From positions 100,865-164,864 of the forward strand of contig DASVLJ010000030.1 in assembly GCA_036384915.1 (NCBI GenBank): a stretch of 64,000 bases of DNA, in the 5' to 3' direction. This stretch comes from PKWO01 sp036384915. Its GTDB lineage: Bacteria; Pseudomonadota; Gammaproteobacteria; Burkholderiales; Burkholderiaceae_D. Each line of letters opens with the position of its first letter. The first letter of the stretch is position 1. The notes beneath the pieces are model-generated. The model saw only the letters and a list, made by a program, of their open reading frames with translations, ran no database searches and was not told the DNA's origin. The position numbers and the translations under genes are program-made. Positions 8,578-16,137 of this stretch are shown in pieces.

Positions 8578-9279
8578 ATGAGCACCACCACACTGCACTA
8601 TATCTACGATCCGCTTTGCGGCTGGTGCTACGGTGCCGCGCCGCTGGTGAAGGCTGCCCGCGAGGTCTTGCCCGTGCAGGCTCACGGCGGCGGCATGATG
8701 GCGGGCGACCGCCGCCAGCCGGTCACGCCGCAGTTGCGTGACTACGTGATGCCGCACGACCGGCGTATCAGGGATCTCACCGGCCAGCCTTTTGGCGATG
8801 CTTATTTCGAAGGCCTGTTGCGCGATACATCGGCGGTATTCGATTCCGCCCCGCCGACCGCCGCGGTGCTCGCGGCTGAAAGGCTCGCCAGCCGCGGCCT
8901 GGACATGCTTTCCGGCCTGCAGTCCGCGCACTATACCGAAGGCCGACGCATCGCCGACCGCGAGGTGCTCGTTGATATAGCAGGCAAGATCGGGCTGAAT
9001 GCAACGGCTTTCGCACTGGCTATGGACGAAGCACAAGGCGAGGAACTGCATGCGCACATCGCCGAGACGCACCGGTTGATGCAACGTGTCGGCGCACGGG
9101 GCTTCCCCAGCTTTGCGCTCGAGCGCGACGGCAAGCTCACCCCGCTCGACGCCGGCGCTTTCCTCGGCCGTCCGCAGGAGCTGTGCGATTGGCTGCGGGC
9201 TCAACTGTCTGATGAAACGGCGTCGCCTGGAAGCATGACGACAGACGTCGCCTGCGGGCCTGACGGTTGTTCAATTTGA
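8578..9279 (+). CDS. DsbA-family thiol oxidoreductase, FrnE-like
   Basis: The 233-residue protein has a thioredoxin-type active site CGWC in YDPLCGWCYGAAP near the N-terminus and the cis-proline loop RGFPSFAL near residue 180. The inserted helical domain and the lack of a signal peptide fit the cytoplasmic FrnE-like DsbA branch rather than periplasmic DsbA. A further Cys pair near the C-terminus (VACGPDGCSI) is unusual and could shuttle electrons to the active site; that is inference. It is in an operon with two SnoaL-like genes and a hydrolase, suggesting a stress or xenobiotic role. Confidence 0.85.
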   Translation: MSTTTLHYIYDPLCGWCYGAAPLVKAAREVLPVQAHGGGMMAGDRRQPVTPQLRDYVMPHDRRIRDLTGQPFGDAYFEGLLRDTSAVFDSAPPTAAVLAAERLASRGLDMLSGLQSAHYTEGRRIADREVLVDIAGKIGLNATAFALAMDEAQGEELHAHIAETHRLMQRVGARGFPSFALERDGKLTPLDAGAFLGRPQELCDWLRAQLSDETASPGSMTTDVACGPDGCSI

Positions 9280-9295
9280 CGCGAGGAAGAATGCC

Positions 9296-9688
9296 ATGCG
9301 AAGCAACTTGCAAATCGTTTCCGAGCACTACGCTGCATCCGACCGGGGCGACATCGCCGGCATGATGGCCGATGTTGCGCCGGACGCGCGCTGGACGGAG
9401 ATGGCGGGTTTCCCTTGTGCGGGTACCTGGATCGGCCCCGCGCAAATTGTCGAACACGTGTTCAAGGTCTTGGGCGGCGAGTGGGATAACTACCGCATGA
9501 CGCTGGAATCACTGATCGATGGAGGCGACCGCATTGTCGGCATTGGCAGCTATTCCGGCACGTACAAGCGCACCGGACGAGCCATGCAAGCGCGTGTGGC
9601 CCATGTGTGGCGGCTTGCCGGCGGCAAGATCGTGGGCTTCGAGCAGTTCACCGATACCTTGCTGGTGGCCAAGGCAATGGAGCCGTAA
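9296..9688 (+). CDS. SnoaL-like / ketosteroid-isomerase-fold protein
   Basis: This 130-residue cytoplasmic protein has one NTF2-like domain with the pattern RSNLQIVSEHYAASDRGDIAGMMADVAPDARWTE and the closing VAHVWRLAGGKIVGFEQFTDTLL. Unlike the other SnoaL gene of this operon it has no signal peptide. The stop is four bases before the start of the alpha/beta-hydrolase gene, consistent with cotranslation. Specific activity cannot be assigned. Confidence 0.85.
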   Translation: MRSNLQIVSEHYAASDRGDIAGMMADVAPDARWTEMAGFPCAGTWIGPAQIVEHVFKVLGGEWDNYRMTLESLIDGGDRIVGIGSYSGTYKRTGRAMQARVAHVWRLAGGKIVGFEQFTDTLLVAKAMEP

Positions 9689-9692
9689 CGCC

Positions 9693-10493
9693 ATGAAACG
9701 AGCAAATTTTCTACCAGGCTGGTCCGGACGGCTGCGCATGATGACTGCCGCAGTTACATTGGCTGCCGCCATCGTTCCGCAACTCTCGCACGCCGAACCG
9801 GGCGCGCCCAGGCTTCGCAATATCGTGCTCGTGCACGGAGCGTTTGCCGACGGTTCAAGCTGGTCTGAAGTGATTACCGCCCTGCAGCGCAAGGGCTACC
9901 GTGTGACCGCCGTGCAGAATCCCTTGACTTCGCTGGCCGACGATGTCGCCGCGACGCGCCGCGTGTTGGAACGGCAGAAAGGCGACGTGCTGCTCGTTGG
10001 CCACTCCTGGGCCGGCGCCGTGGTCACGGAAGCGGGCAATGCGCCGAATGTGAAGGGGCTCGTCTACCTGTCGGCATTGGTCCCCGACAGCAATGAATCG
10101 GTCGGCGATCTGCTAACGAGGCTGCACGCGCCGATGGAAGGCTTGAAGCCCGACGGGAATGGACTGATCTGGCTGGACGATCCTAATGCATATCGCAAGG
10201 TAATGGCCGGGGATGTGCCTGCGGCCAAGGCACGCCTGCTCGCAGCCGTGCAACAGCCGATTGCCGCCAGTGCGTTCGGCGAGAAGGTCTCCCATGCAGC
10301 CTGGCACGACAAGCCCAGTTGGTATCTCGTCACCGGCGACGATCACGCGCTGCCACCCGCCGTACAACGGGAACTGGTCAAGGAAACCGGTGCGCATCGC
10401 GTTGCGCTGAAATCCAGTCACATGTCGATGGTGTCGCATCCGGCGGACATCGTCAGGCTGATCGATCACGCGGCGCGTGATGCAAGCCGCTGA
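9693..10493 (+). CDS. Alpha/beta hydrolase, probably exported
   Basis: The 266-residue protein opens with a basic N-terminus and a hydrophobic stretch (MMTAAVTLAAAIVPQLSHA) that looks like a signal peptide. The hydrolase fold is shown by the oxyanion segment VLVHGAFADGSSW, the nucleophile elbow GHSWAG, an acid in TGDDHALPP and the C-terminal SSHMSMVSHP histidine segment. This matches the esterase / hydroxynitrile-lyase-like subgroup often annotated as alpha/beta hydrolase. I place the start at MKRANF, four bases after the preceding stop; earlier in-frame starts would overlap the SnoaL gene. It ends 31 bases before the left attachment repeat of the integrated element, so it is the last chromosomal gene on that side. 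Confidence 0.85.
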   Translation: MKRANFLPGWSGRLRMMTAAVTLAAAIVPQLSHAEPGAPRLRNIVLVHGAFADGSSWSEVITALQRKGYRVTAVQNPLTSLADDVAATRRVLERQKGDVLLVGHSWAGAVVTEAGNAPNVKGLVYLSALVPDSNESVGDLLTRLHAPMEGLKPDGNGLIWLDDPNAYRKVMAGDVPAAKARLLAAVQQPIAASAFGEKVSHAAWHDKPSWYLVTGDDHALPPAVQRELVKETGAHRVALKSSHMSMVSHPADIVRLIDHAARDASR

Positions 10494-10524
10494 CGGCAGG
10501 GGGACTATGCCTTTAGCGCCAGCG

Positions 10525-10552
10525 GTTGCCAGACATCAAATCATTCCCACTC
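10525..10552. repeat. attL: left attachment-site repeat of the guaA-integrated element
   Basis: This is identical over 28 bases to 27380-27407, starting GTTGCCAGACATC and ending CATTCCCACTC. Allowing two mismatches the match extends to 38 bases (10518-10555 against 27373-27410). Read on the minus strand it encodes TIEWE followed by TGA, a remnant of the 3' end of guaA. Confidence 0.92.
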
Positions 10553-10613
10553 AATTGTAAACGAGTGGAAAAATTTCAACAACGACAAGGTGTTATGACT
10601 TACGCCACCATCC

Positions 10614-10634
10614 GATACCATGAAAAATACCATG
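10614..10634 (+). repeat. Left arm-type repeats ATACCATG (two copies)
   Basis: Two direct copies of ATACCATG occur at 10615-10622 and 10627-10634, 60-80 bases inside the left attachment repeat. The same octamer occurs three times near the right end (27113-27217). Short repeats at both ends of an integrating element, close to the core sites, are the usual layout of integrase arm-binding sites; that role is inferred. Confidence 0.55.
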
Positions 10635-10730
10635 CTCATACAAAATCCCTTCTGGGCAACTCCCTGCCTATTGCCTGTATTGTCTCCCAGCTCGGTTGCA
10701 GTGTGCGCCGAGGCTATGTCCTTTGCGACA

Positions 10731-11546
10731 TCAAAACGGCACATTGTTATCCTCCCGGCATGACGCATTTGCGGCTGTAACCTTGGCCCGGATCTTCGTT
10801 TCCAACGACTTGATAAAGCGGATGGAGGCCGCGACGTGGTTGAAGATCAGCAGGCTTTCCTCGTAGTTGAGGATCGGGTTGTCATGCGCGAGGCTCTTGT
10901 TGTTACGCACATCATTGAACGCCTCCAGCACAGAGATTGAGGACTTCAAGATGCGCTCGGTCATAGCTGATTCGAGATGGCCGCCGTCGCGCAGGGCGCG
11001 CACATACTCCCCGAAGACGCTGTGCAGTGGCTTGTCACGATGCACCTCAATGCCATGAGGCTCACAGGCGATGCGCACGAATTTGATGACAAACGTGTGC
11101 AGCCGATCCAAGGCCCCCTCCGGCTGGTTCTTCTCGATGGCCTCACGCACATGCTCCGCCACCACCTCGAAGTCACGTTCATCAGTGGTCGCGGCCAGTG
11201 CGTCCAGTTCGGCCACGGGCTGGTCGCTGAGTAGGCGCTGGGCAATCTTGCGGCAGTCCTCGATCAAGACAGGGTTGCTGTCGCCGAAGCAGCCCTCGTC
11301 GGTGGCGTAGTCGATCAGTCCTCCAATGACGCGACCAACCACATGGCTCGCGTCCAGATCCCAATGCGTGCGCATGCGGTTGGCCTTGGACGTGCCACGA
11401 GTCCGGTAACGGTCGGCGTCAATCTCGACACGAAACTCGTCGAAGAAGTCGCCGAAGGTGCGGTCGGAGAAGTTGAGGACGTACCCGCTGCCCATACCAA
11501 GCAGCTTTTCAAGCTTGCGACGGTCGCTCCCTGTGAGGTCGGACAT
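10731..11546 (-). CDS. Abortive infection (Abi_C domain) family protein
   Basis: The 271-residue protein has an N-terminal module (residues 1-130) without a motif I can name, and a C-terminal half that reads like the Abi_C abortive-infection domain: LHTFVIKFVRIACEPHG, then DKPLHSVFGEYVRAL, TERILKSSISVLEAFNDVRNN and LAHDNPILNYEESLLIFNHV. The conserved R-N-N-x-S-x-A-H-D-N block is HEPN-like and could be a ribonuclease site; that is inference. It is the last gene of a five-gene cluster and starts 11 bases after the glycosylase stop. Proteins of this family are found in phage-defence loci, so a suicide-effector role is likely. Confidence 0.8.
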   Translation of the reverse strand: MSDLTGSDRRKLEKLLGMGSGYVLNFSDRTFGDFFDEFRVEIDADRYRTRGTSKANRMRTHWDLDASHVVGRVIGGLIDYATDEGCFGDSNPVLIEDCRKIAQRLLSDQPVAELDALAATTDERDFEVVAEHVREAIEKNQPEGALDRLHTFVIKFVRIACEPHGIEVHRDKPLHSVFGEYVRALRDGGHLESAMTERILKSSISVLEAFNDVRNNKSLAHDNPILNYEESLLIFNHVAASIRFIKSLETKIRAKVTAANASCREDNNVPF

Positions 11547-11557
11547 TTTTCTTTCCG

Positions 11558-12163
11558 TCAGTCAAGTGTGCGCCACAAATACCACGACGCTACAGAGCGG
11601 AAGGGCCGCCATGGTTGCCCCAAACGCTCCAACTTGGCATCGTCCCCAAACAGTAGTCGGGTCGCTCGCTGCAAACCAGCATCGCCCAAGGACAACACAT
11701 CTGGCCTGCGCAGGCCGAAGATCAAGAACATTTCCGCCGTCCATTGGCCGATGCCGGGAAGCTCAACCAGCGCAGCGACGACGTCAGCGTCTGGCGCTTC
11801 CTGCATGGCCTCTAAATTCAGCCGTCCATCGCTGACACGCTGGGCCAGTTCTACGATGTAGCGAGCTTTGGCCGACGACAGTCCGGCAGTGCGTAGCGCA
11901 TCAGGCGCAACAGCTAGGAACCCGGCAGGTGTGAGTCCGGGCACGATGGCATGCACCCGGCGCTCTATCGTGTCGGCGGCCTTTGCGGATAGCTGCTGAC
12001 TGATGATCGAATTGGCTAGGGTCTGAAAAGGCCGGAACTCACGATCAGCAAGACGGCAAGGGCCGTGTACGCGTATCAAACCAGCCATGACTCTGCATGA
12101 CCGGCTTAGATACGCTTCTGCCTCACCCGCCACGGTCGGGGTCAGTTGGCCTGATGTGCTCAT
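11558..12163 (-). CDS. AlkA-like DNA-3-methyladenine glycosylase (HhH-GPD superfamily)
   Basis: The 201-residue protein is a single HhH-GPD domain. FQTLANSIISQQLSAKAADTI is the opening helix pair, LVELPGIGQWTAEMF (about 132-146) is the helix-hairpin-helix, and GLRRPDVLSLGDAGLQ carries the catalytic aspartate D161. It lacks the N-terminal domain of E. coli AlkA, as do many short AlkA/MAG-type enzymes, and has no C-terminal Fe-S cysteines, so it is not a Nth/MutY type. Its start overlaps the methyltransferase stop by four bases (ATGA), tying it to that gene. A glycosylase coupled to a DNA methyltransferase could repair collateral base methylation or attack modified phage DNA; neither is shown by the sequence. 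Confidence 0.85.
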   Translation of the reverse strand: MSTSGQLTPTVAGEAEAYLSRSCRVMAGLIRVHGPCRLADREFRPFQTLANSIISQQLSAKAADTIERRVHAIVPGLTPAGFLAVAPDALRTAGLSSAKARYIVELAQRVSDGRLNLEAMQEAPDADVVAALVELPGIGQWTAEMFLIFGLRRPDVLSLGDAGLQRATRLLFGDDAKLERLGQPWRPFRSVASWYLWRTLD

Positions 12164-13479
12164 CGAGCTGCGAGAACCTCTGTGAATTCAGACAATTTAG
12201 CAACACGTCGAGTCTTCTTCTTCGCAGCCATATCACTCTCTACTACCGGCACTGTCTCAGTCTCTGGTTCGTACAGAACAAAGTCGGTTATTGGTTCATG
12301 CAACGATAGCTCACCTTGCTTTCTTGCATTCACAAAATCGCCCATGCGCTCTGTGCCAAGCTCGAACCGATGCAGGGTCGTTCTGATTGCTTCATCACTG
12401 CGGTCTACACCAATCCAACGGCGCCCAAGACTGGCGGCAACGGCAATCGTCGTTCCTGAACCAGAGTAACAATCCATAACCAGATCGCCGGGGTTAGATG
12501 ATGCTTCAATTATTCGCGCCAACAATGCTGGGTTTTTCTCGGTTGGATAGCCGGTGATATGGATGTTCTGATTGTGAGCATCCCTCATATCCATCCAAAT
12601 ATCCTGCACTGGAATTCCCGCGCTGTTCTCCAAATAAATCTTTCGTCTTGGGTTTCCAGTAGCCGACCAATAAATCTCGCCTCTGGCATCCATTTCATCC
12701 AAGGTTGAAGGCGGGTACTGCCAGTGCTTACCGGGAGGTGGTGGCTTACCCCTCCAATCCTTGCCTGTCTCGCCATTACGAACACCTGGAGCATGGACAG
12801 GCACTTTCTTGTAGCGGCGACCATCAGGATCAACGTATTGGTACTCCTTCAAAGCCTTGGCGTCGTCCCATTGCTCAACAGGCCGATTCCAAACATAGCT
12901 GTCACTCTTCGTATAAAAGAGAATATAGTCAGCCACATTTCCGTATGTCTTGCGGGTGTAATTCTTCGGATTGCACTTTTTCCGGGTAATGCAGTTTCGG
13001 AAGTTTTTTTCTCCGAAAATCTCATCGAGAACAACCCGGAAGTGAAAAATCATCCTCTCATCAAGATGGAGGTATAGAGAACCATCATCAGCAAGCAAAC
13101 GATGAATTAGAACCAGTCGCTCGCGCAGAGACTCTACGAAAGCAGGCCCGACCAAATGGTCATCGTAGGCGTGCTTTTGCTTGCGTGACTCAAAGGCAGA
13201 AGCAGTTGCAAACGGCGGGTCGATGTAGACCAGCTTAACCTTCCCTGCGACTGATTCATCCTGCGCAAGCGCAGACAACACGGCAAGATTATCCGCATGG
13301 TAAAGCCTGTTATCACCACCAAAGTAGGCCGGATTTGGTACATACCGACCCGCTGGGGTTGCCAGAATTTCCTCTACCGACTTCTTGCCGGGGTACTCTA
13401 AGCGGAAGCCACCAGTGTCAGCAGGGTGACCCTGCGCGCCGTTGCTACGCTTCCCCTTCCCGGGAATGGGAACTGCCAT
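12160..13479 (-). CDS. Site-specific DNA methyltransferase, beta class (N6-adenine or N4-cytosine)
   Basis: The 439-residue protein transfers a methyl group from S-adenosylmethionine to an exocyclic amino group in DNA. Catalytic motif IV DPPF is at residues 87-90 and the SAM-binding motif I DCYSGSGTT at 336-344. This order, with the target-recognition region of about 200 residues between them, defines the beta class. The DPPF form is common in N6-adenine enzymes but does not exclude N4-cytosine. It starts one base after the stop of the zinc-finger protein and overlaps the glycosylase by four bases. Base composition is visibly more AT-rich than the flanking chromosome, consistent with transfer. 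The recognition sequence is unknown. Confidence 0.92.
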   Translation of the reverse strand: MAVPIPGKGKRSNGAQGHPADTGGFRLEYPGKKSVEEILATPAGRYVPNPAYFGGDNRLYHADNLAVLSALAQDESVAGKVKLVYIDPPFATASAFESRKQKHAYDDHLVGPAFVESLRERLVLIHRLLADDGSLYLHLDERMIFHFRVVLDEIFGEKNFRNCITRKKCNPKNYTRKTYGNVADYILFYTKSDSYVWNRPVEQWDDAKALKEYQYVDPDGRRYKKVPVHAPGVRNGETGKDWRGKPPPPGKHWQYPPSTLDEMDARGEIYWSATGNPRRKIYLENSAGIPVQDIWMDMRDAHNQNIHITGYPTEKNPALLARIIEASSNPGDLVMDCYSGSGTTIAVAASLGRRWIGVDRSDEAIRTTLHRFELGTERMGDFVNARKQGELSLHEPITDFVLYEPETETVPVVESDMAAKKKTRRVAKLSEFTEVLAAR

Positions 13480-13480
13480 C

Positions 13481-14578
13481 TCAAGACCCCAACCATTCGG
13501 AAGTAATTCGATCAGGCACCATTCGCAAGGTCACAACCTTAACGCGGCCCGGCCATTGATCTTCGATGTAGGAATAATCATTCCACATCGAGCCAAGCAA
13601 CAAGCCCGGCCCATCGTTCACATAAATTACCTTGATATGCTCCATCCCGTGACTGTCAGCGTACCCAATAATCTCTTGCGCGACCTCTCGATACTGGCCT
13701 GTACGATCATCTTCTTGCGCACCGCCACGATCTGAGTCATAACGCGCCAAGCCGATTGCAAGCACCTTTTTCCCGTCATAGATTACAAAATCTACTGGAC
13801 GATCAGGCTTCGGATAGTCTTTAAATACGTTGCCCAACAACACGTCTTTACCAGCACGCTCAGGCCCAGTAACGACAAGCCCGACGTGCTGACTACGCAG
13901 CACGTCAAACAGCCGCTCCGTCAGGTCATAGCCCTTCTTGCCACGATCTTTGTACTCCCATAGGACAGCACAGAGAGCTTCATCTGGCATGGGGCGAGTA
14001 TCAAACTTCTGCTGTACCTCCACGATGCTTCGGAACGCATCGCCAAATTGAGCGCAAATTTTGGCGGCATCACTCTTGCGCTTGAGCATTTCAACGGGAG
14101 TTTGCGGGCTGACGTACTTCTTGAACACCCGGCAAAGCTGCGTGCGCATCCACTGATTTCTTGTCTCCATGATGGAGCTAAAGAAATTTGTAGAGGAGTG
14201 GGAGGCTTTCAACAACAAACCGAATTCGACCAGCACAGGCTCATAGAGTCGGCAGGCATCCGGCAAAATATCTGGGTAATACTCGCCAGTGGCGAGCGTA
14301 ATCCATGCCTCGGCTTCGTCTTTGTAATCTCTAAATTTCTTTTCCGAAGTCACATCAATCTCCAATTCTTCATCTTCATATTCGCCTTCATATTCGTCAT
14401 CAAGACCAAAGCAAGCGGGACAAACATCCGCAACAATCGTCCCCTCGCCATAGCACTCATGACACTGCGCGAATGGCTTCTCATCCGTTGGGTCACAGCC
14501 GCTCCCACCGCAATTCGGACAATCAATTTCCACGTCATTTGGGCGACCATGACACGTTGAACAATGCTCACCCGTCAC
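13481..14578 (-). CDS. Zinc-finger protein with a possible restriction-endonuclease domain
   Basis: The 365-residue protein begins with four DnaJ-like C-x2-C modules (CSTCHG, CPNCGGSG, CHECYGEG, CPACFG) within the first 60 residues, then an acidic linker (EYEGEYEDEELEID). The middle is helical without a recognised motif. The C-terminal part (about 245-345) has VVTGPERAGKDVLLG, then PVDFVIYDGKKVLAIGLARYDS, DRGGAQEDDRTGQYREV and IKVIYVNDGPGLL. The D followed by paired strands and a basic residue is reminiscent of a PD-(D/E)XK nuclease core, but a canonical ExK is not visible. Its position directly before the methyltransferase, with a one-base gap, makes it the natural restriction partner. It could instead be a regulator or ATP-independent sensor. 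Confidence 0.6.
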   Translation of the reverse strand: MTGEHCSTCHGRPNDVEIDCPNCGGSGCDPTDEKPFAQCHECYGEGTIVADVCPACFGLDDEYEGEYEDEELEIDVTSEKKFRDYKDEAEAWITLATGEYYPDILPDACRLYEPVLVEFGLLLKASHSSTNFFSSIMETRNQWMRTQLCRVFKKYVSPQTPVEMLKRKSDAAKICAQFGDAFRSIVEVQQKFDTRPMPDEALCAVLWEYKDRGKKGYDLTERLFDVLRSQHVGLVVTGPERAGKDVLLGNVFKDYPKPDRPVDFVIYDGKKVLAIGLARYDSDRGGAQEDDRTGQYREVAQEIIGYADSHGMEHIKVIYVNDGPGLLLGSMWNDYSYIEDQWPGRVKVVTLRMVPDRITSEWLGS

Positions 14579-15174
14579 AGGCCACCTCTGCTTGGTGAAC
14601 TTTTTTCATTCCTCGGATACACCACGCCACAATGCTTGTAAATGGTCGTTCGAGAAACACCATAATCTCTTGCAAGCTCTGCTACGCAGGCATTTGGATC
14701 ACTCAATAGCAGCCTGATTTGATTTATTTGCTTCGCATCCAACTTCGGCTTGCGGCCACCGGCCCGGCCACGGGCACGGGCGGCAGCTAGACCGGCCTGT
14801 GTGCGCTCGCGGATCAAGTTCCGCTCGAACTCCGACAGGGCCGCGAACACATGGAAAACCAGCCTGCCCGCTGCGCTGTCCGTCTCGATCTTCTCGGTCA
14901 AGCTCTCGAAGCCGACGCCGCGCTGTTCCAGCTCGGCCACGATCTGCACCAAGTCCGGCAGGCTGCGCCCGAGTCGATCCAGTCGCCACACCACAAGCGT
15001 GTCACCCTCTCGCAACGCCTTGCGGCACTGCTCAAGCTCCGGGCGGGCCGTCGATTTTCCGCTGGCCGCTTCCTCGTAGATGACGCTGCAACCGGCTTTC
15101 GTCAGTGCGTCCCGCTGCAAGTCAAGGTGCTGGTCATCCGTCGAAACGCGGGCATAGCCTATGCGTTGTTTCAT
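14575..15174 (-). CDS. Serine site-specific recombinase (resolvase/invertase family)
   Basis: The 199-residue protein contains the catalytic domain of small serine recombinases, with the nucleophile S11 in IGYARVSTDDQ, the conserved block LVVWRLDRLGRSLPDL and the E-helix region FAALSEFERNLIRERTQAGL. A C-terminal Hin-type helix-turn-helix follows (AELARDYGVSRTTIYKHCGV). Full length and apparently intact. Its stop overlaps the start of the zinc-finger gene by four bases, so it heads the defence operon. Resolvases are often carried by transposons, but direct coupling to a restriction-modification locus could also mean control by inversion. No res or hix site was identified in the 149 bases upstream. 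Confidence 0.9.
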   Translation of the reverse strand: MKQRIGYARVSTDDQHLDLQRDALTKAGCSVIYEEAASGKSTARPELEQCRKALREGDTLVVWRLDRLGRSLPDLVQIVAELEQRGVGFESLTEKIETDSAAGRLVFHVFAALSEFERNLIRERTQAGLAAARARGRAGGRKPKLDAKQINQIRLLLSDPNACVAELARDYGVSRTTIYKHCGVVYPRNEKSSPSRGGL

Positions 15175-15323
15175 TGACAGTACCCAAACATAGAAACATT
15201 GACGGCAATATTAACAGTTTAGGCACGCCCCGGATAGGTCAAAGTGGCGATCCTGCAGACTGTCCAGAAAACGACCGTTTTGTGAACAGCTCGGAGGCAG
15301 GAGCCAGCTTACGGCTGGCGAAC

Positions 15324-16043
15324 CTAGACCAGCAGGGGTTCCTGCGCAGCAGTAACGTCGCTTTCGGTCAATGCATCTTCCCGAAATGCACCAATGTCCA
15401 GTCGTACACTGGAAATACGGCGGACAAGGCTACTGCTTGCCCGTATGCACCATTGTCCGCATTCGATCTGCGTCAGGGTAAAAGCAGCGCAGTTCGGCAT
15501 AGGAAAGCCGAGCTGAAAGTGGCGGAAGGCACGCATGCCTGCAGCATCGTCCGCCGTGTAGCCAAGTAACCGCCAAAGCAATAGCCCGAACCAAATGCCG
15601 TGACCGAAAATAACGGTCGAATCTGGCAAGTTCGCCATATCGTCCATGAACGCCACAACCCGAGCGTCGAACTCTGCGAACGTGTCAGCTTTGACGCCGT
15701 TGCGTCGTTGGGGATCACAGTCATCCCAATACACCTTCACGAAGGGTTTCCGTTGCGAGCCGTCCAACCCCTTAATAAGTTCCGGGTCGATTACGGAAAA
15801 CTCGTCCAGGAGGGGATGCACTTCCGGGCGAACGCCGAACCGCTCGCAATACGGCTGCGCCGTCTGATGCGTTCGAGTGAAGTTTGATACCAGCACAGCG
15901 GCCGGTTTCACATCGAGCACAGTTGCAAGCTCCCGCGCTTGCAGGAAACCCAAGTCGGACAGCGGAATAGCATCGTGCGGCATGGTGATGCCACCAGCAT
16001 TCGCCACGCTTTCTGCATGACGGATAAAGGTTAGTGTTTTCAT
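15324..16043 (-). CDS. Histidine phosphatase superfamily protein
   Basis: The 239-residue protein has the phosphoglycerate-mutase-like signature FIRHAESVAN at the N-terminus (phospho-acceptor histidine) and the second catalytic histidine in STVIFGHGIWFGLLLW. SNFTRTHQTAQPYCERF supplies the usual phosphate-binding arginine. The start was set at MKTLTF because the RHA motif directly follows, as is usual; no strong ribosome-binding site is visible. The 60 C-terminal residues after the domain are of unknown function. The palindrome GCGTGTACACGC is 22 bases upstream of the start, between this gene and the divergent gene at 16138, suggesting shared regulation within the element. Confidence 0.75.
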   Translation of the reverse strand: MKTLTFIRHAESVANAGGITMPHDAIPLSDLGFLQARELATVLDVKPAAVLVSNFTRTHQTAQPYCERFGVRPEVHPLLDEFSVIDPELIKGLDGSQRKPFVKVYWDDCDPQRRNGVKADTFAEFDARVVAFMDDMANLPDSTVIFGHGIWFGLLLWRLLGYTADDAAGMRAFRHFQLGFPMPNCAAFTLTQIECGQWCIRASSSLVRRISSVRLDIGAFREDALTESDVTAAQEPLLV

Positions 16044-16064
16044 GTTGTAAGCGTACCATGTGAT

Positions 16065-16076
16065 GCGTGTACACGC
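16065..16076. promoter_or_regulatory. Palindromic operator candidate GCGTGTACACGC, copy 1
   Basis: A perfect 12-base palindrome in the 94-base gap between two divergent start codons (16043 minus and 16138 plus). Identical copies occur at 19703 and 25474, both in non-coding sequence of the same element. The recurrence suggests the binding site of an element-encoded regulator. Confidence 0.6.
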
Positions 16077-16137
16077 TGCCGAATACACGTGAGATCGAAC
16101 CTTTCCGCAGCACGAAACGGCGCAGACGAGCAAGGAG

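Noticed and set aside
10541..10768. Minus-strand open frame ending in TIEWE
   Set aside because: Only the last few codons match GuaA. The rest is unrelated, so it is an att remnant and not a gene.
10526..10780. Open frame of 84 codons across the left attachment site
   Set aside because: It starts inside the att repeat, reads through the arm-type sites and has no ribosome-binding site; it is non-coding element end sequence.
15175..15323. A res site for the serine recombinase upstream of its gene
   Set aside because: A partial dyad near 15262-15285 was considered, but it does not show the three-subsite layout of a resolvase site.
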